Assembly (NCBI GenBank): GCA_902537665.1
Contig: CACBCE010000002.1
Location: 1-64,000, forward strand
Length of the DNA stretch: 64,000 nucleotides
Direction of reading: 5' to 3'
DNA from: an uncultured Pelagibacteraceae bacterium
GTDB lineage: Bacteria > Pseudomonadota > Alphaproteobacteria > Pelagibacterales > Pelagibacteraceae
Made by a program: the position numbers and the translations under genes. Numbering within the stretch: the stretch's first letter is position 1; each line of letters opens with the position of its first letter. This document shows, piece by piece, positions 25,734 to 35,099 of the stretch. Under the pieces are notes generated by a model. That model was given only the letters and a program-made list of their open reading frames with translations. It did no database searches and was not told the DNA's origin.

Positions 25734-27928
25734 TTTTTTTTTATTTTTTCAAGAGTTCTTGTTATGAATCTTGGTGTAAGAGTTTTAACAGGATTTACAG
25801 TTGTTTTTAATTTTTTTGGTGGACCTTTAATCTTAAAGCTTACACCAAAGACACCCTCTCCAACTTTTTTTCCTACTAAAATATCTCCAAGAAGAGGAAT
25901 TGAGGATATAGTTCTATTAATTGTTGTTGCTGGTACCATCGTTCCTCTAAGACTAACCAAATCATCACTTTCAATGTAACCTTCCATTAATAAAGAAATA
26001 GCAGGGCCGATAGCATATAATTCCTCTATTTTTATCAACTCGTTCTTGCTTGAAAATTTCATCTCAAAATCTGTAAATCTTATTCCCTCACCAGTTAACA
26101 AGTCAGCTATACCTTGAAGAGATGCTAATGTGAGTAATTTTGCTAAAGCTGGTACCTCCTGCACTTTAAAATTATCAATTATTAATTTTGAATTAGAAAC
26201 ATTGTTTTTTTTTATAGAGTGAAAATTTAAATTACCTTCCTCGAAACCTTTTATAAATTTGTACCTATTAACAAAAGGCTTAGCTAAATCAGAATAAAGA
26301 GTTGTAATTTTCTCATTTGAAGTAGATCTAATTGTTAAATTAATCCTCTGATTATCGGAAAAATCTCCAGCTAAATTAGCATCAATTACCTCGCTATTGT
26401 TGAATGTTAAATATCCTCCTAAATCCTCTATAAGATGATCTTTATCAAGGAATGCTTCTTCTATCTTTATATTTAGTTTAAAATTTTTAGAAAAAATTTT
26501 TTTACTCTCTGGATTTTTATCATCTTTCAATAAATCATCTATAATTTTAGTGGCATTAAAACTATTAGATTTTAATAAATAATCTTTATCTCTTTTTTTG
26601 ATTGATAAATCATTTTTTAATAAGTCATTATCAAAATAACTTAAATTTACATTACTAATAGATTTAATTTTATATTTCTTCGATAATGATAAGTTTTGAA
26701 TTTCAAATTTATTATTTTTTTCTTTTATTGAGATATTCTTAAGATTAATCTCATTTGATAAAAGATTTTTAACTCCAAGAATAATTATTTTTAATTTATT
26801 ATCTTGATTTTTTTCATAATTCAAAAAATTCAGATGAAATGGGTTTTTCTTGATTTCTAATGAAGTATCAAATTTTAAGTTTTTTTTTGATTTAGAAAAA
26901 TTATATTTAATATTATCTTTTTCTTTTTGGATTAGAATATTTCCATTACCAATGATATTTAGGAAATTTTCTTTATACTCAATTTGTATTTGGTGATCTG
27001 ACAACTCAATTATATCATTTAATTCTGGAAAAAACTTTTTTAAATTTTTTGAACTTACAACTTTGGAATTTTTTAAATTCATTAAGGAATCTATCTTAAA
27101 ATCATCTATCTTGTATTCATTATCAATTTTGAATGAAAAAGTATTTGATAAATCAAATTCGGCTGATTTGATCTTTAGATTAGAAAAATCGATATTTAAT
27201 AATTGATTAATCTTTTTATTATCTAAAACTAAATTTTTACTATTATTTTTGCCTGAAACTAAAAATTTATTTTTTTGTTTTTTGATATTTAATTCTGGAA
27301 AGGTCAAATCATTATTATCATATGATAAATTTATATCTTTAAATTCAAATTTATTATTTTGAAGATTAAAGATAAGACTTATTTTTGATAAATTTATTTT
27401 TTTTAAAGGTTTAACCTCACCATCTTTTACAAATCCTTTTATAATAAAATCATTTTTAATATTACCCTTCTGATCAAATTTAAGATTTATTTCTGCTATC
27501 AAATATCCTTTTTTCACAAACTTTTCTAATATGTAAATTTGAGGGCTATCCTTTATGGATCTTACAAATGAAATTAAATTTTTTATTTCTATAGTCCTAG
27601 TATTAATGTCTAATTCAGATAATGAAAATTTTTTATTTATGAATGTCTTAATGTCAATATTTGACTTAATACTTTCTAGTTTAATTGTTTTATTTTCACT
27701 CTTAAGATTTGCCCCGATTGTTTTTAATACTAATTTAAATTTAAAAGGATCTAAAATGAAAATTATTTTATCTAAATCCAGTTCTAATTGATTATCAATT
27801 TTTTTAACTTCTTTGGATATTTGATCATTAAAAGCATCAGTTTTTAAGCCAATAGTGCTTAAGTAAGTAATAAAACCAAAGATTAATAATAACGTAAATA
27901 TTAAAAATCTATAAATTATTTTTTTCAT
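25730..27928 (-). CDS. AsmA-like / YhdP-type envelope protein
   Basis: This 732-residue protein has a single N-terminal transmembrane anchor (RFLIFTLLLIFGFITYLST) and a long, mostly beta-strand periplasmic part rich in Lys, Asn and Asp. The C-terminal third has the AsmA-like_C pattern (LASLQGIADLLTGEGIRFTDFE, TTINRTISSIPLLGDILVG, GVSFKIKGPPKKLKTTVNP). Relatives such as YhdP and TamB are thought to bridge lipids across the periplasm. The ATG overlaps the prfB end by 4 bases. The N-terminal region is highly divergent. Confidence 0.78.
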   Translation of the reverse strand: MKKIIYRFLIFTLLLIFGFITYLSTIGLKTDAFNDQISKEVKKIDNQLELDLDKIIFILDPFKFKLVLKTIGANLKSENKTIKLESIKSNIDIKTFINKKFSLSELDINTRTIEIKNLISFVRSIKDSPQIYILEKFVKKGYLIAEINLKFDQKGNIKNDFIIKGFVKDGEVKPLKKINLSKISLIFNLQNNKFEFKDINLSYDNNDLTFPELNIKKQKNKFLVSGKNNSKNLVLDNKKINQLLNIDFSNLKIKSAEFDLSNTFSFKIDNEYKIDDFKIDSLMNLKNSKVVSSKNLKKFFPELNDIIELSDHQIQIEYKENFLNIIGNGNILIQKEKDNIKYNFSKSKKNLKFDTSLEIKKNPFHLNFLNYEKNQDNKLKIIILGVKNLLSNEINLKNISIKEKNNKFEIQNLSLSKKYKIKSISNVNLSYFDNDLLKNDLSIKKRDKDYLLKSNSFNATKIIDDLLKDDKNPESKKIFSKNFKLNIKIEEAFLDKDHLIEDLGGYLTFNNSEVIDANLAGDFSDNQRINLTIRSTSNEKITTLYSDLAKPFVNRYKFIKGFEEGNLNFHSIKKNNVSNSKLIIDNFKVQEVPALAKLLTLASLQGIADLLTGEGIRFTDFEMKFSSKNELIKIEELYAIGPAISLLMEGYIESDDLVSLRGTMVPATTINRTISSIPLLGDILVGKKVGEGVFGVSFKIKGPPKKLKTTVNPVKTLTPRFITRTLEKIKKN

Positions 27929-29020
27929 TTAATTTGATATAAAGATTTTTCCAAAAAAGCATCAATGTCGCCATCTAAAACTTTATCTGGGCTTGTGCTC
28001 TCGAAGTTGGTCCTGTTATCTTTAACTAATCTGTAAGGTTGAAGCACATATGATCTAATTTGATGACCCCACCCTATATCAGATTTTGAAGCTTCATTAC
28101 TTAGATTTTCTTCATCTTTTTTTTTCATTTCAAAATCATAAAGCCTTGCTCTTAGCATGTTCATGCAAGTTTCTTTGTTTTTATGTTGAGATCTCTCATT
28201 TTGACACTGTACAACTATTTTTGATGGTATATGAGTTATTCTTACAGCACTATCAGTTGTGTTCACATGTTGTCCACCTGCACCGCTTGAACGATAAGTA
28301 TCAACTCTTAAATCTTTGTCTAATATTTCAATATCCAAATTTTCATCAATAACTGGATAAACCCAAATACTTGCAAAGCTCGTATGTCTTCTCGCTCCAG
28401 AGTCAAAAGGAGATATTCTTACAAGTCGATGAATTCCAGACTCTTTTTTAAGCCATCCAAATACATAATCCCCTTCTATTTTTATAGTTGAGGATTTAAT
28501 TCCTGCCTCCTCACCTTTATGCTCACTTATTAAATTACATTTATGGTTCTTATTATCTGACCATTTCATATACATTCTTCTCAACATATTAGCCCAATCT
28601 TGACTCTCTGTGCCACCAGCGCCAGCGTGAATTTCTACATAGCAATCAAATGAGTCTGCCTCATTTGATAAAAAACATTTTATTTCATTTTTCTTAACTT
28701 TTGATCTTAATTCTTTAATACTTTCCATAACTTCTTTTTTTACATTAAGATTATTTTCATCTGTAGCTAAAGAATAAAGATCATCTAAATCCTTAAGTTG
28801 ATTAGTTGAGTCTTTGTATGAATTAATTAAATCCTCAAAAAGTTTCTTTTCTTTAATTGTTTTTTGGGAGTCTGCTTTATTTTGCCAAAAATCGGCACCA
28901 AGCATTTTTTTATCTATGTGTTCCAGCTTGGAGAAAATCTTATTTTTTTCAAAGATACTCCTTAACTCTTTGATTAATTTTTTCGATTTCTTTTTTAAGA
29001 TCTAAATATTTATCGTCCAT
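27925..29020 (-). CDS. prfB: Peptide chain release factor 2 (programmed +1 frameshift)
   Basis: The ORF track shows only the long frame (27925-28905), which lacks the N-terminus. A 23-codon frame starts at ATG 29020 (MDDKYLDLKKEIEKINQ) and ends at TGA 28951-28949. Skipping the T at 28951 joins it to the long frame and gives 364 residues, the usual RF2 length. The GGQ motif is in YRSSGAGGQHVNTTDSAVR, and RF2-type recognition residues (SPF) are in LVRISPFDSGARRH. RF2 ends translation at UGA and UAA. The ATG overlaps the mrcA stop by one base. Confidence 0.95.
28949..28963 (-). promoter_or_regulatory. prfB programmed +1 frameshift site
   Basis: The minus strand reads AAGGAG-TAT-CTT-TGA: a Shine-Dalgarno-like AAGGAG three bases before the slippery CTT, followed by an in-frame TGA at codon 24. 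This is the classical RF2 autoregulatory arrangement (AGGGGG-TAT-CTT-TGA in E. coli). Low RF2 causes slow TGA decoding and +1 slippage onto TTT, restoring RF2 synthesis. Confidence 0.95.
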
Positions 29021-31359
29021 TAATAAAACTTTAATATATTATTTTTATCTAATCTATTATTATCAGAATACAATACTTTTCCATTTAAAACATTCTTACT
29101 TTTGTACGCTTCAATGATTGTGTTTTTAGAATTAAATGTAGCCTTTTCTCCAGTTTGAGGATCAACAACCATAAGTGTCATTTTTTCAGGTACCTTAAAT
29201 GGCCTTGCATCAGATTTTTTAACTGACTTTTCAATAAATTCTTTAAATATGGGTAATGCAGCTTTTGAACCAGTTTCAAATTTACCTAGTGGTTTTGGAT
29301 TATCCATTCCGACATAAACTCCTATTACTAAATTTGATGTAAATCCAATAAACCATGCATCAGTATTTTCATTAGTAGTTCCTGTTTTGCCAGCGAGATT
29401 CAATTTTAAATCTTTTAATTTTTTGCCAGTTCCCCTTTTAATAACTCCTTCTAATATTGATGTTACTTGATATGCAGTTTGTTCAGACATTACTTGCAAA
29501 TAATTATCCTCTATTTGAGGATAATCTTTACCAGTGTAAGAAATCTTATCACAATTTATGCACTTTCTATTTTCATTATTAATTATTGTATTTCCCTCAC
29601 TGTCTTGGATCCTATCTATAATTATTGGACTTATTAATTTTCCCCCATTTACAAATGACGAATAAGCCGAAGTTAAATTTAAAAGAGTTGTTTCAGCAGA
29701 TCCTAGAGAAATTGAAAGTAACTCTTCAGGGTTATTATATATTTTTAAATCTTTAGAAAATCTTGCTAATTTATCTACACCCAAGTTTTGAGCAATTCTT
29801 ACAGTCATTAAGTTTCTTGATTTTTCAAGCCCGACTCTGAGTGTAGAGGGTCCATAAAACTTTTTTCCATAATTTTCTGGCTTCCATTTTTTTAAATCAA
29901 CTCCTTGATCTAAAACCAAAGGTGCATCAAGTACTAAAGATGAGGGAGTGTATTTATTTTCTAACGCCAACGCATAGACGAATGGTTTAAATGCTGAGCC
30001 AGGTTGTCTTAATGCTTGCGTAGCTCTATTAAATTCACTCGATTTAAAACTAAATCCTCCACTTAATGCCAAAACACGTCCAGTGTAAGGATCCATTACA
30101 ACAATACCACCATTTATTTTTGGAAGTTGTTTTAGACTATAGAAGTTGTCTCTAACTTTCTTAACATAGATTAAATCACCAATACGGAATAAATCTGCAA
30201 ATTCTTTTTTAGTCCAAGAAATTTCATTATATTTTATTAAACCAATTAATTTATTTAAAGTTTCGATTTTTGTTTGAAATTGACCTATTTCTCTAACAAT
30301 TGCTATTTCCCAATTAATTGAATTCTCTAATTTATATTTCTTATCTATATTCTTATACCAATTATCATTATATTTTAAATTTGTTATTGGTCCTCGCCAT
30401 CCTTTTCTTTGATCATAAGAAATAAGACCATTTCTTAAAGACTCAGTTGCAATTTTTTGAAGATTTAAATTGATTGGTGTATTGATATTATAACCTTGTT
30501 TATAGACTTTCTCATAAGTAAGTTTATCAATTATATTTTTTCTAACATCTTCAATATAATACTGCGCATCCTCTAAATAAATTTTTTTCTTTTTTTTTAA
30601 TTTAATATTTTGATTTTTTAAATCTTTATATTTCTGAAGATCTAAAAATCCATTTTGATTTAAATTTTTTAAAACCAAATCTCTTCTAAATTTTGCTAAA
30701 TCAATGTTGTTATATGGATTATATTTACTGGGTGCTTTTGGTAAAGCTGCTAATAATGCTGCTTCAGCATAATTTAATTCTTTAATTGACTTATCAAAAT
30801 ATTCTAAACTTGCAGCAGCAACACCATAAGCTCCACTACCTAAATATATTTGATTGAGATATAATTCTAATATCCTCTCTTTATTTAAAGCTCTTTCAAT
30901 TCTAAAAGCTAAAATTGCTTCTTTAATTTTTCGATTAATACTAACTTCATTAGTTAATAAAAAATTTTTTGCAACCTGTTGAGTAATTGTAGAGGCTCCC
31001 TCAAGTCTTTTTGAAGTCATTATATTTGTGATATTATTGAATGTTGCTCTAAGAACACCTTTTGCATCAACACCAGGATGATTAAAAAAGTTTTTGTCCT
31101 CCGCTGACAAAAAAGAGTTAATAACGTTTGAAGGAATCGCGCTATAAGGAACGAAAATTCTTTTTTCCTTGGAAAAATCAGCAACCAAATCACCGTTTCC
31201 TGAGTACATTTTGCTTGATACAGGTGGCTTATAATTTTTAAGGAATTTATAATCTGGGATATTGTTAGAAAAAGTCCATAAAATGGCAAAAATAACAATC
31301 ACTGTTATCAAGGAAATACTCAAAAAAAGAATTAAAATATTTTTGAACAACTTTGTCAT
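29020..31359 (-). CDS. mrcA: Penicillin-binding protein 1A
   Basis: This 779-residue bifunctional class A PBP has an N-terminal membrane anchor (about residues 7-30), a glycosyltransferase 51 domain with the catalytic Glu in AEDKNFFNHPGVDAKG (about 87) and EGASTITQQVAKN, an OB-like linker, and a transpeptidase with S-x-x-K in GSAFKPF, the SRN motif and KTGTT. It polymerises and cross-links peptidoglycan in the periplasm. It is followed by prfB with a one-base stop/start overlap. Confidence 0.95.
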   Translation of the reverse strand: MTKLFKNILILFLSISLITVIVIFAILWTFSNNIPDYKFLKNYKPPVSSKMYSGNGDLVADFSKEKRIFVPYSAIPSNVINSFLSAEDKNFFNHPGVDAKGVLRATFNNITNIMTSKRLEGASTITQQVAKNFLLTNEVSINRKIKEAILAFRIERALNKERILELYLNQIYLGSGAYGVAAASLEYFDKSIKELNYAEAALLAALPKAPSKYNPYNNIDLAKFRRDLVLKNLNQNGFLDLQKYKDLKNQNIKLKKKKKIYLEDAQYYIEDVRKNIIDKLTYEKVYKQGYNINTPINLNLQKIATESLRNGLISYDQRKGWRGPITNLKYNDNWYKNIDKKYKLENSINWEIAIVREIGQFQTKIETLNKLIGLIKYNEISWTKKEFADLFRIGDLIYVKKVRDNFYSLKQLPKINGGIVVMDPYTGRVLALSGGFSFKSSEFNRATQALRQPGSAFKPFVYALALENKYTPSSLVLDAPLVLDQGVDLKKWKPENYGKKFYGPSTLRVGLEKSRNLMTVRIAQNLGVDKLARFSKDLKIYNNPEELLSISLGSAETTLLNLTSAYSSFVNGGKLISPIIIDRIQDSEGNTIINNENRKCINCDKISYTGKDYPQIEDNYLQVMSEQTAYQVTSILEGVIKRGTGKKLKDLKLNLAGKTGTTNENTDAWFIGFTSNLVIGVYVGMDNPKPLGKFETGSKAALPIFKEFIEKSVKKSDARPFKVPEKMTLMVVDPQTGEKATFNSKNTIIEAYKSKNVLNGKVLYSDNNRLDKNNILKFY

Positions 31360-31460
31360 TTTGATTTAATTATATATAGGAATTTGTTAAAGATAAGGCA
31401 TAATTATTAAACAAAATTTAAAATAAATTAATATTAAATGAAACATTCAATTACAAAATT

Positions 31461-33233
31461 ATGGAAAAAAATTTATATATTGATGCATCGCATCCAAACG
31501 AAACTAGGGTTGTCCTTAAATCAAACAACAATATTGAAGATTACGAATACGAAGGCTCAAAAAATAATCTTATAAAGAATAATATTTACCTTGGTAAAGT
31601 AAGTAGAATTGAACCCTCATTACAAGCAGCTTTTATAGATTTTGGAAGAGAAAGACACGGTTTTTTATCATTCAATGATATACAATCAGATTATTATCAA
31701 ATACCTAAAAGTGATTTAGAAATAATCAAAAAAGAAGAGGAGAAATTAAGAGAGGAATTATCAAAAAAGGTTGAGGAAAAAGAAGAGGAGAATTTAGCAA
31801 AAGGAAATTTAGAAATTGACGATCCCATTGATATAGATAAAAAGGACAATTTAGATACTGAAAAAAATGATCAGGAAAAAGAAAAAAAGTTTAATAGTCG
31901 AAATAAATTTAAAAGATACAAAATACAAGAAGTTATTAAACCTAATCAAGTAATACTAGTTCAAGTTATAAAAGATGAGAGAGGACAGAAGGGTGCCGCT
32001 TTAAGTACATTTATTTCTATTGCAGGAAAATATATTGTTTTAATGCCAAATACTCCTAAAGGAGGTGGAATATCAAGAAAAATATTTAATCCAGCTGAGA
32101 GAAAAAAGATAAGATCCATTTTAAATGAAATTGAAATACCTAAAGAAATGGGATTGATTGTTAGAACAGCGGGTAGTAATAAAACTAAAAATGAAATCAA
32201 TCACGATTTAGAAACTTTAATTAAATCTTGGCATCAAATAAAAGATAATGCTATTAACGCTATTGCACCGTCATTAATTCATCAAGAAAGTGAAATAATT
32301 AATAGAACATTGAGAGATATGTATGATGAAAATACAAAAAATATTATTATAGAAGGAAACGAGGGTTATAAAAAAGCTCAAAATTTTATGAAAATGTTAA
32401 TGCCTTCTCAGGTTAAAAGAATAAAAAAATATAGAGGAAAAATTCCCTTGTTCATAGAAGAGGGTATAGAACAAAAATTAAATCAAATATTTGACACTCA
32501 AGTAAAATTAAATTCTGGTGGATATTTAGTAATTAACCCAACAGAAGCTCTTGTTTCAATTGATATAAACTCAGGGAGTTCTATAAAACAAAAAAATGTT
32601 GAAAGCACCGCATTAGATACAAATTTAGAAGCAGCTGAAGAAATAGCAAGACAAATCAAAATAAGAGATTTATCTGGATTAATTATAATAGATTTCATAG
32701 ACATGTTAAGTTTTGGTAATAGAAAAACTGTAGAAAGAAGATTAAAAGAGAAATGTAGATCAGATAGAGCAAGAATTCAGATAGGTAGAATTAGTAATTT
32801 TGGATTACTAGAAATGTCGAGGCAAAGATTAAGAGAGAGCGCCATCAGATGGAAAGTTGGACTAACAGATGAATCTTTTGCACAAAAAATCTTAAAATTA
32901 GTCGAATTTAAAGCAGTATTGAATAAAGCTAAATACGTTGAACTCAAAGTGTGTAAAAAAGTATCTGATTTTTTAAAAGAAAATTTTATTGAAAACTTAA
33001 CTTACTTTGAAAAAAAAAATAAAATTAAGATAGATATAGTTTCTGACAATTCATTGATCATTCCAGAATATATTATCGATATAAAAAATAAATCAAAGAA
33101 AACAATTGAATTGATAGAGTATTTTGAAAAACTTAAAAATCCTGATTTTCATTCTAAAGAGAAGAATATAAAGATTATTAAAACAAGAAAAAAAACATAC
33201 AGAAAAAAGAATTATTTTAAAAAGTCTAAATAA
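31461..33233 (+). CDS. rne: Ribonuclease E/G family endoribonuclease
   Basis: This 590-residue protein has an S1 domain (about residues 35-175) interrupted by a Lys/Glu/Asp-rich insert as in alphaproteobacterial RNase E, then RNase H-like and DNase I-like regions. The catalytic Asp residues are in VSIDINSGSS and IIIDFIDM. After EMSRQRLRES, the CPxCxGxG Zn-link that normally follows is absent. The long C-terminal degradosome scaffold is missing; the protein ends with a short basic tail (KTRKKTYRKKNYFKKSK), so it is intermediate between RNase E and RNase G in length. Confidence 0.9.
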   Translation: MEKNLYIDASHPNETRVVLKSNNNIEDYEYEGSKNNLIKNNIYLGKVSRIEPSLQAAFIDFGRERHGFLSFNDIQSDYYQIPKSDLEIIKKEEEKLREELSKKVEEKEEENLAKGNLEIDDPIDIDKKDNLDTEKNDQEKEKKFNSRNKFKRYKIQEVIKPNQVILVQVIKDERGQKGAALSTFISIAGKYIVLMPNTPKGGGISRKIFNPAERKKIRSILNEIEIPKEMGLIVRTAGSNKTKNEINHDLETLIKSWHQIKDNAINAIAPSLIHQESEIINRTLRDMYDENTKNIIIEGNEGYKKAQNFMKMLMPSQVKRIKKYRGKIPLFIEEGIEQKLNQIFDTQVKLNSGGYLVINPTEALVSIDINSGSSIKQKNVESTALDTNLEAAEEIARQIKIRDLSGLIIIDFIDMLSFGNRKTVERRLKEKCRSDRARIQIGRISNFGLLEMSRQRLRESAIRWKVGLTDESFAQKILKLVEFKAVLNKAKYVELKVCKKVSDFLKENFIENLTYFEKKNKIKIDIVSDNSLIIPEYIIDIKNKSKKTIELIEYFEKLKNPDFHSKEKNIKIIKTRKKTYRKKNYFKKSK

Positions 33234-33999
33234 TTCCTTTTGTTGGAGATGAAGGATTGCCCATTAATTTTTTTTCTATTCTTCCAGATAAATATGATTG
33301 TCTTCCGGCGATAACAGCATTTTTAAATGCCTCAGCCATCACAAAAGGTTTTTTTGCCTTAGCAATAGCAGTATTAACTAAAACACCATCACAACCTAAC
33401 TCCATTGCGATTGTAGCATCAGATGCTTGACCTAATCCTGCATCAATAATTAAAGGTAATTTCGTTTGCTTTCTAATTATTTGTATATTTATATTATTTA
33501 AGATTCCTAAGCCTGAGCCAATAGGTGCTGCTAGAGGCATTATAGCTACCGCACCTGCGTTTTCTAATCTTTTAGCCATTAAGGGATCGTCATTACAATA
33601 AACCATTACTTCAAAACCTTCTTTGGTCAAAATTTCAGTTGAATTAAGAGTTTCAATCATTTCTGGAAATAAATTTTTTTTATCTCCCAAAACTTCTAGT
33701 TTTACTAGTTTCCATCCTCCTATCTCTCTTGCTAATCTTAATGTTCTTAGTGCCTCTTGAGAATTAAAGCATCCAGCGGTATTTGGCAAATAAGTTATTT
33801 TTTTAGGATTAATAAAATCCATTAATAAAGGTTTTTTTTTATCTGTTATGTTCACTCTTCTAACTGCCACCGTAACAATTTCAGCACCAGATATTTCAAT
33901 AGCCTTTGCACATTCTGACATGTTTCTATATTTACCAGTACCCACAATTAACCTTGAATTAAATTTCTTTTTTGAAACAACTAATTTATCATGTGCCAT
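33226..33999 (-). CDS. thiG: Thiazole synthase ThiG
   Basis: This 257-residue TIM-barrel enzyme forms the thiazole phosphate of thiamine from deoxyxylulose phosphate, dehydroglycine and ThiS-thiocarboxylate. Visible landmarks are SRLIVGTGKY, AEIVTVAVRRVN, the Schiff-base Lys in KLVKLEVLGD (about residue 98), and DAGLGQASDATIAMELGCDGVLVNTAIA. It follows thiS with a 2-base gap. Its stop overlaps rne by 8 bases. Other thiamine genes are not in the window. Confidence 0.95.
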   Translation of the reverse strand: MAHDKLVVSKKKFNSRLIVGTGKYRNMSECAKAIEISGAEIVTVAVRRVNITDKKKPLLMDFINPKKITYLPNTAGCFNSQEALRTLRLAREIGGWKLVKLEVLGDKKNLFPEMIETLNSTEILTKEGFEVMVYCNDDPLMAKRLENAGAVAIMPLAAPIGSGLGILNNINIQIIRKQTKLPLIIDAGLGQASDATIAMELGCDGVLVNTAIAKAKKPFVMAEAFKNAVIAGRQSYLSGRIEKKLMGNPSSPTKGII

Positions 34000-34001
34000 T
34001 T

Positions 34002-34214
34002 CTAACCACCTCCAATAAAATGAACAATTTCCAATTTATCATTTGTTTTTAAAAAAATATTATTCAATTTTTTTTTATCAACTATTTCTCTGTTCAACTC
34101 AATGGCTACCTTTCTAAGTGGCACCTTTAGATCTCTCAAAAGAACAGATAGATTAGTTTTATCATCTATTATATTTGATTTACCATTTATTTTTATTTTT
34201 ATTTTTTTTTTCAT
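34002..34214 (-). CDS. thiS: Sulphur carrier protein ThiS
   Basis: This 70-residue ubiquitin-like sulphur carrier ends in the required Gly-Gly (HFIGGG). The core reads IKINGKSNII near the start and VAIELNREIV in the middle, matching ThiS. The C-terminal Gly is adenylated and thiocarboxylated to supply sulphur to ThiG, the next gene. Its start lies only 16 bases from the divergent aroQ start, so its promoter must overlap aroQ coding sequence. Confidence 0.93.
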   Translation of the reverse strand: MKKKIKIKINGKSNIIDDKTNLSVLLRDLKVPLRKVAIELNREIVDKKKLNNIFLKTNDKLEIVHFIGGG

Positions 34215-34230
34215 CGTATATAAATATTTA

Positions 34231-34671
34231 ATGAATAATAAGATTATAATTATTAATGGTCCAAATCTTAATCTATTAGGAGAAAGAGAACAATCACAAT
34301 ATGGTTCTATTACTTTTAATGATTTAAAAGAAAGTTGTTTAAATAAATCTAAAGAATTAGGTTTGATTGCTGAATTTTCTCAATCAAATATAGAGGGAGA
34401 AATAGTCAACATAATACAAGATTCCATAAAAAATTTTGATGGAATTATAATTAATGCTGCAGCATTTACACATACATCGGTCGCTATAAGAGACGCTTTA
34501 AGTGTTTTTAAAAAACCTATTATTGAGTTACATATTTCTAATATCTATAAACGTGAGGAATTTAGACAAAAATCACTTATAAGTGATATTGCAACAGGAG
34601 GAATATTTGGACTAGGTTCTGATGGTTATATTTTAGCCATAATTTCAATGCAAAAGCTCTTAAAAAAATGA
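34231..34671 (+). CDS. aroQ: 3-dehydroquinate dehydratase, type II
   Basis: This 146-residue enzyme catalyses dehydroquinate to dehydroshikimate. It has IIIINGPNLNLLGERE at the N-terminus, with catalytic residues expected around YGS, NAAAFTHTSVAIRDAL (His) and ELHISNIYKREEFR. The ORF track starts at 34102, reading through thiS in antisense; the ATG at 34231 gives the canonical start and is chosen here. The stop overlaps accB by 4 bases. Confidence 0.93.
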   Translation: MNNKIIIINGPNLNLLGEREQSQYGSITFNDLKESCLNKSKELGLIAEFSQSNIEGEIVNIIQDSIKNFDGIIINAAAFTHTSVAIRDALSVFKKPIIELHISNIYKREEFRQKSLISDIATGGIFGLGSDGYILAIISMQKLLKK

Positions 34672-35099
34672 AGATTGATAAAAAAATTATTAAAGAATTA
34701 AGTGATTACTTAGATGAATTTAATCTTACAGAACTTGAGTATACTGAAAAAGATACAAAAATAAAAGTTTCTAAAAACAATGTAAATGTCAACAATCAGA
34801 ATATTCCAAGCTCAAAAAGTAATTTTAAGTCAGACACAACTAATAAAAAAGAGGAAGTAAAATCAGGTATAGAAATTACATCACCAATAATAGGTACAGC
34901 CTATCATGCACCAGAACCTGGAGCAAAAAAGTTTGTGGAAATAGGAAAGAAAATTAAAAAAGGTGATACTGTGATGATAGTAGAGGCGATGAAAACTATG
35001 AATCATGTTCCATCGACTTCTGATGGTGTAGTTAAGAAAGTTTGTGTTGAGGATGGCCAACCAGTTGAATTTGGTCAAACAATTATCATTCTAGAATAA
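34668..35099 (+). CDS. accB: Acetyl-CoA carboxylase biotin carboxyl carrier protein
   Basis: This 143-residue BCCP has a divergent N-terminal helix region, a Ser/Lys/Asn linker (about residues 40-68) and a biotinyl domain with the biotin attachment Lys in VEAMKTMNHV (about 104). The usual motif is EAMKLMN; Thr for Leu is a mild variant. It carries carboxyl-biotin between AccC and the transferase for fatty acid synthesis. It overlaps accC by one base. Confidence 0.95.
   Translation: MKIDKKIIKELSDYLDEFNLTELEYTEKDTKIKVSKNNVNVNNQNIPSSKSNFKSDTTNKKEEVKSGIEITSPIIGTAYHAPEPGAKKFVEIGKKIKKGDTVMIVEAMKTMNHVPSTSDGVVKKVCVEDGQPVEFGQTIIILE

Noticed and set aside
34102-34230. Extended N-terminus of aroQ in the ORF track
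   Set aside because: It reads thiS in antisense and adds 43 hydrophobic residues not found in type II dehydroquinases; the ATG at 34231 is the normal start.
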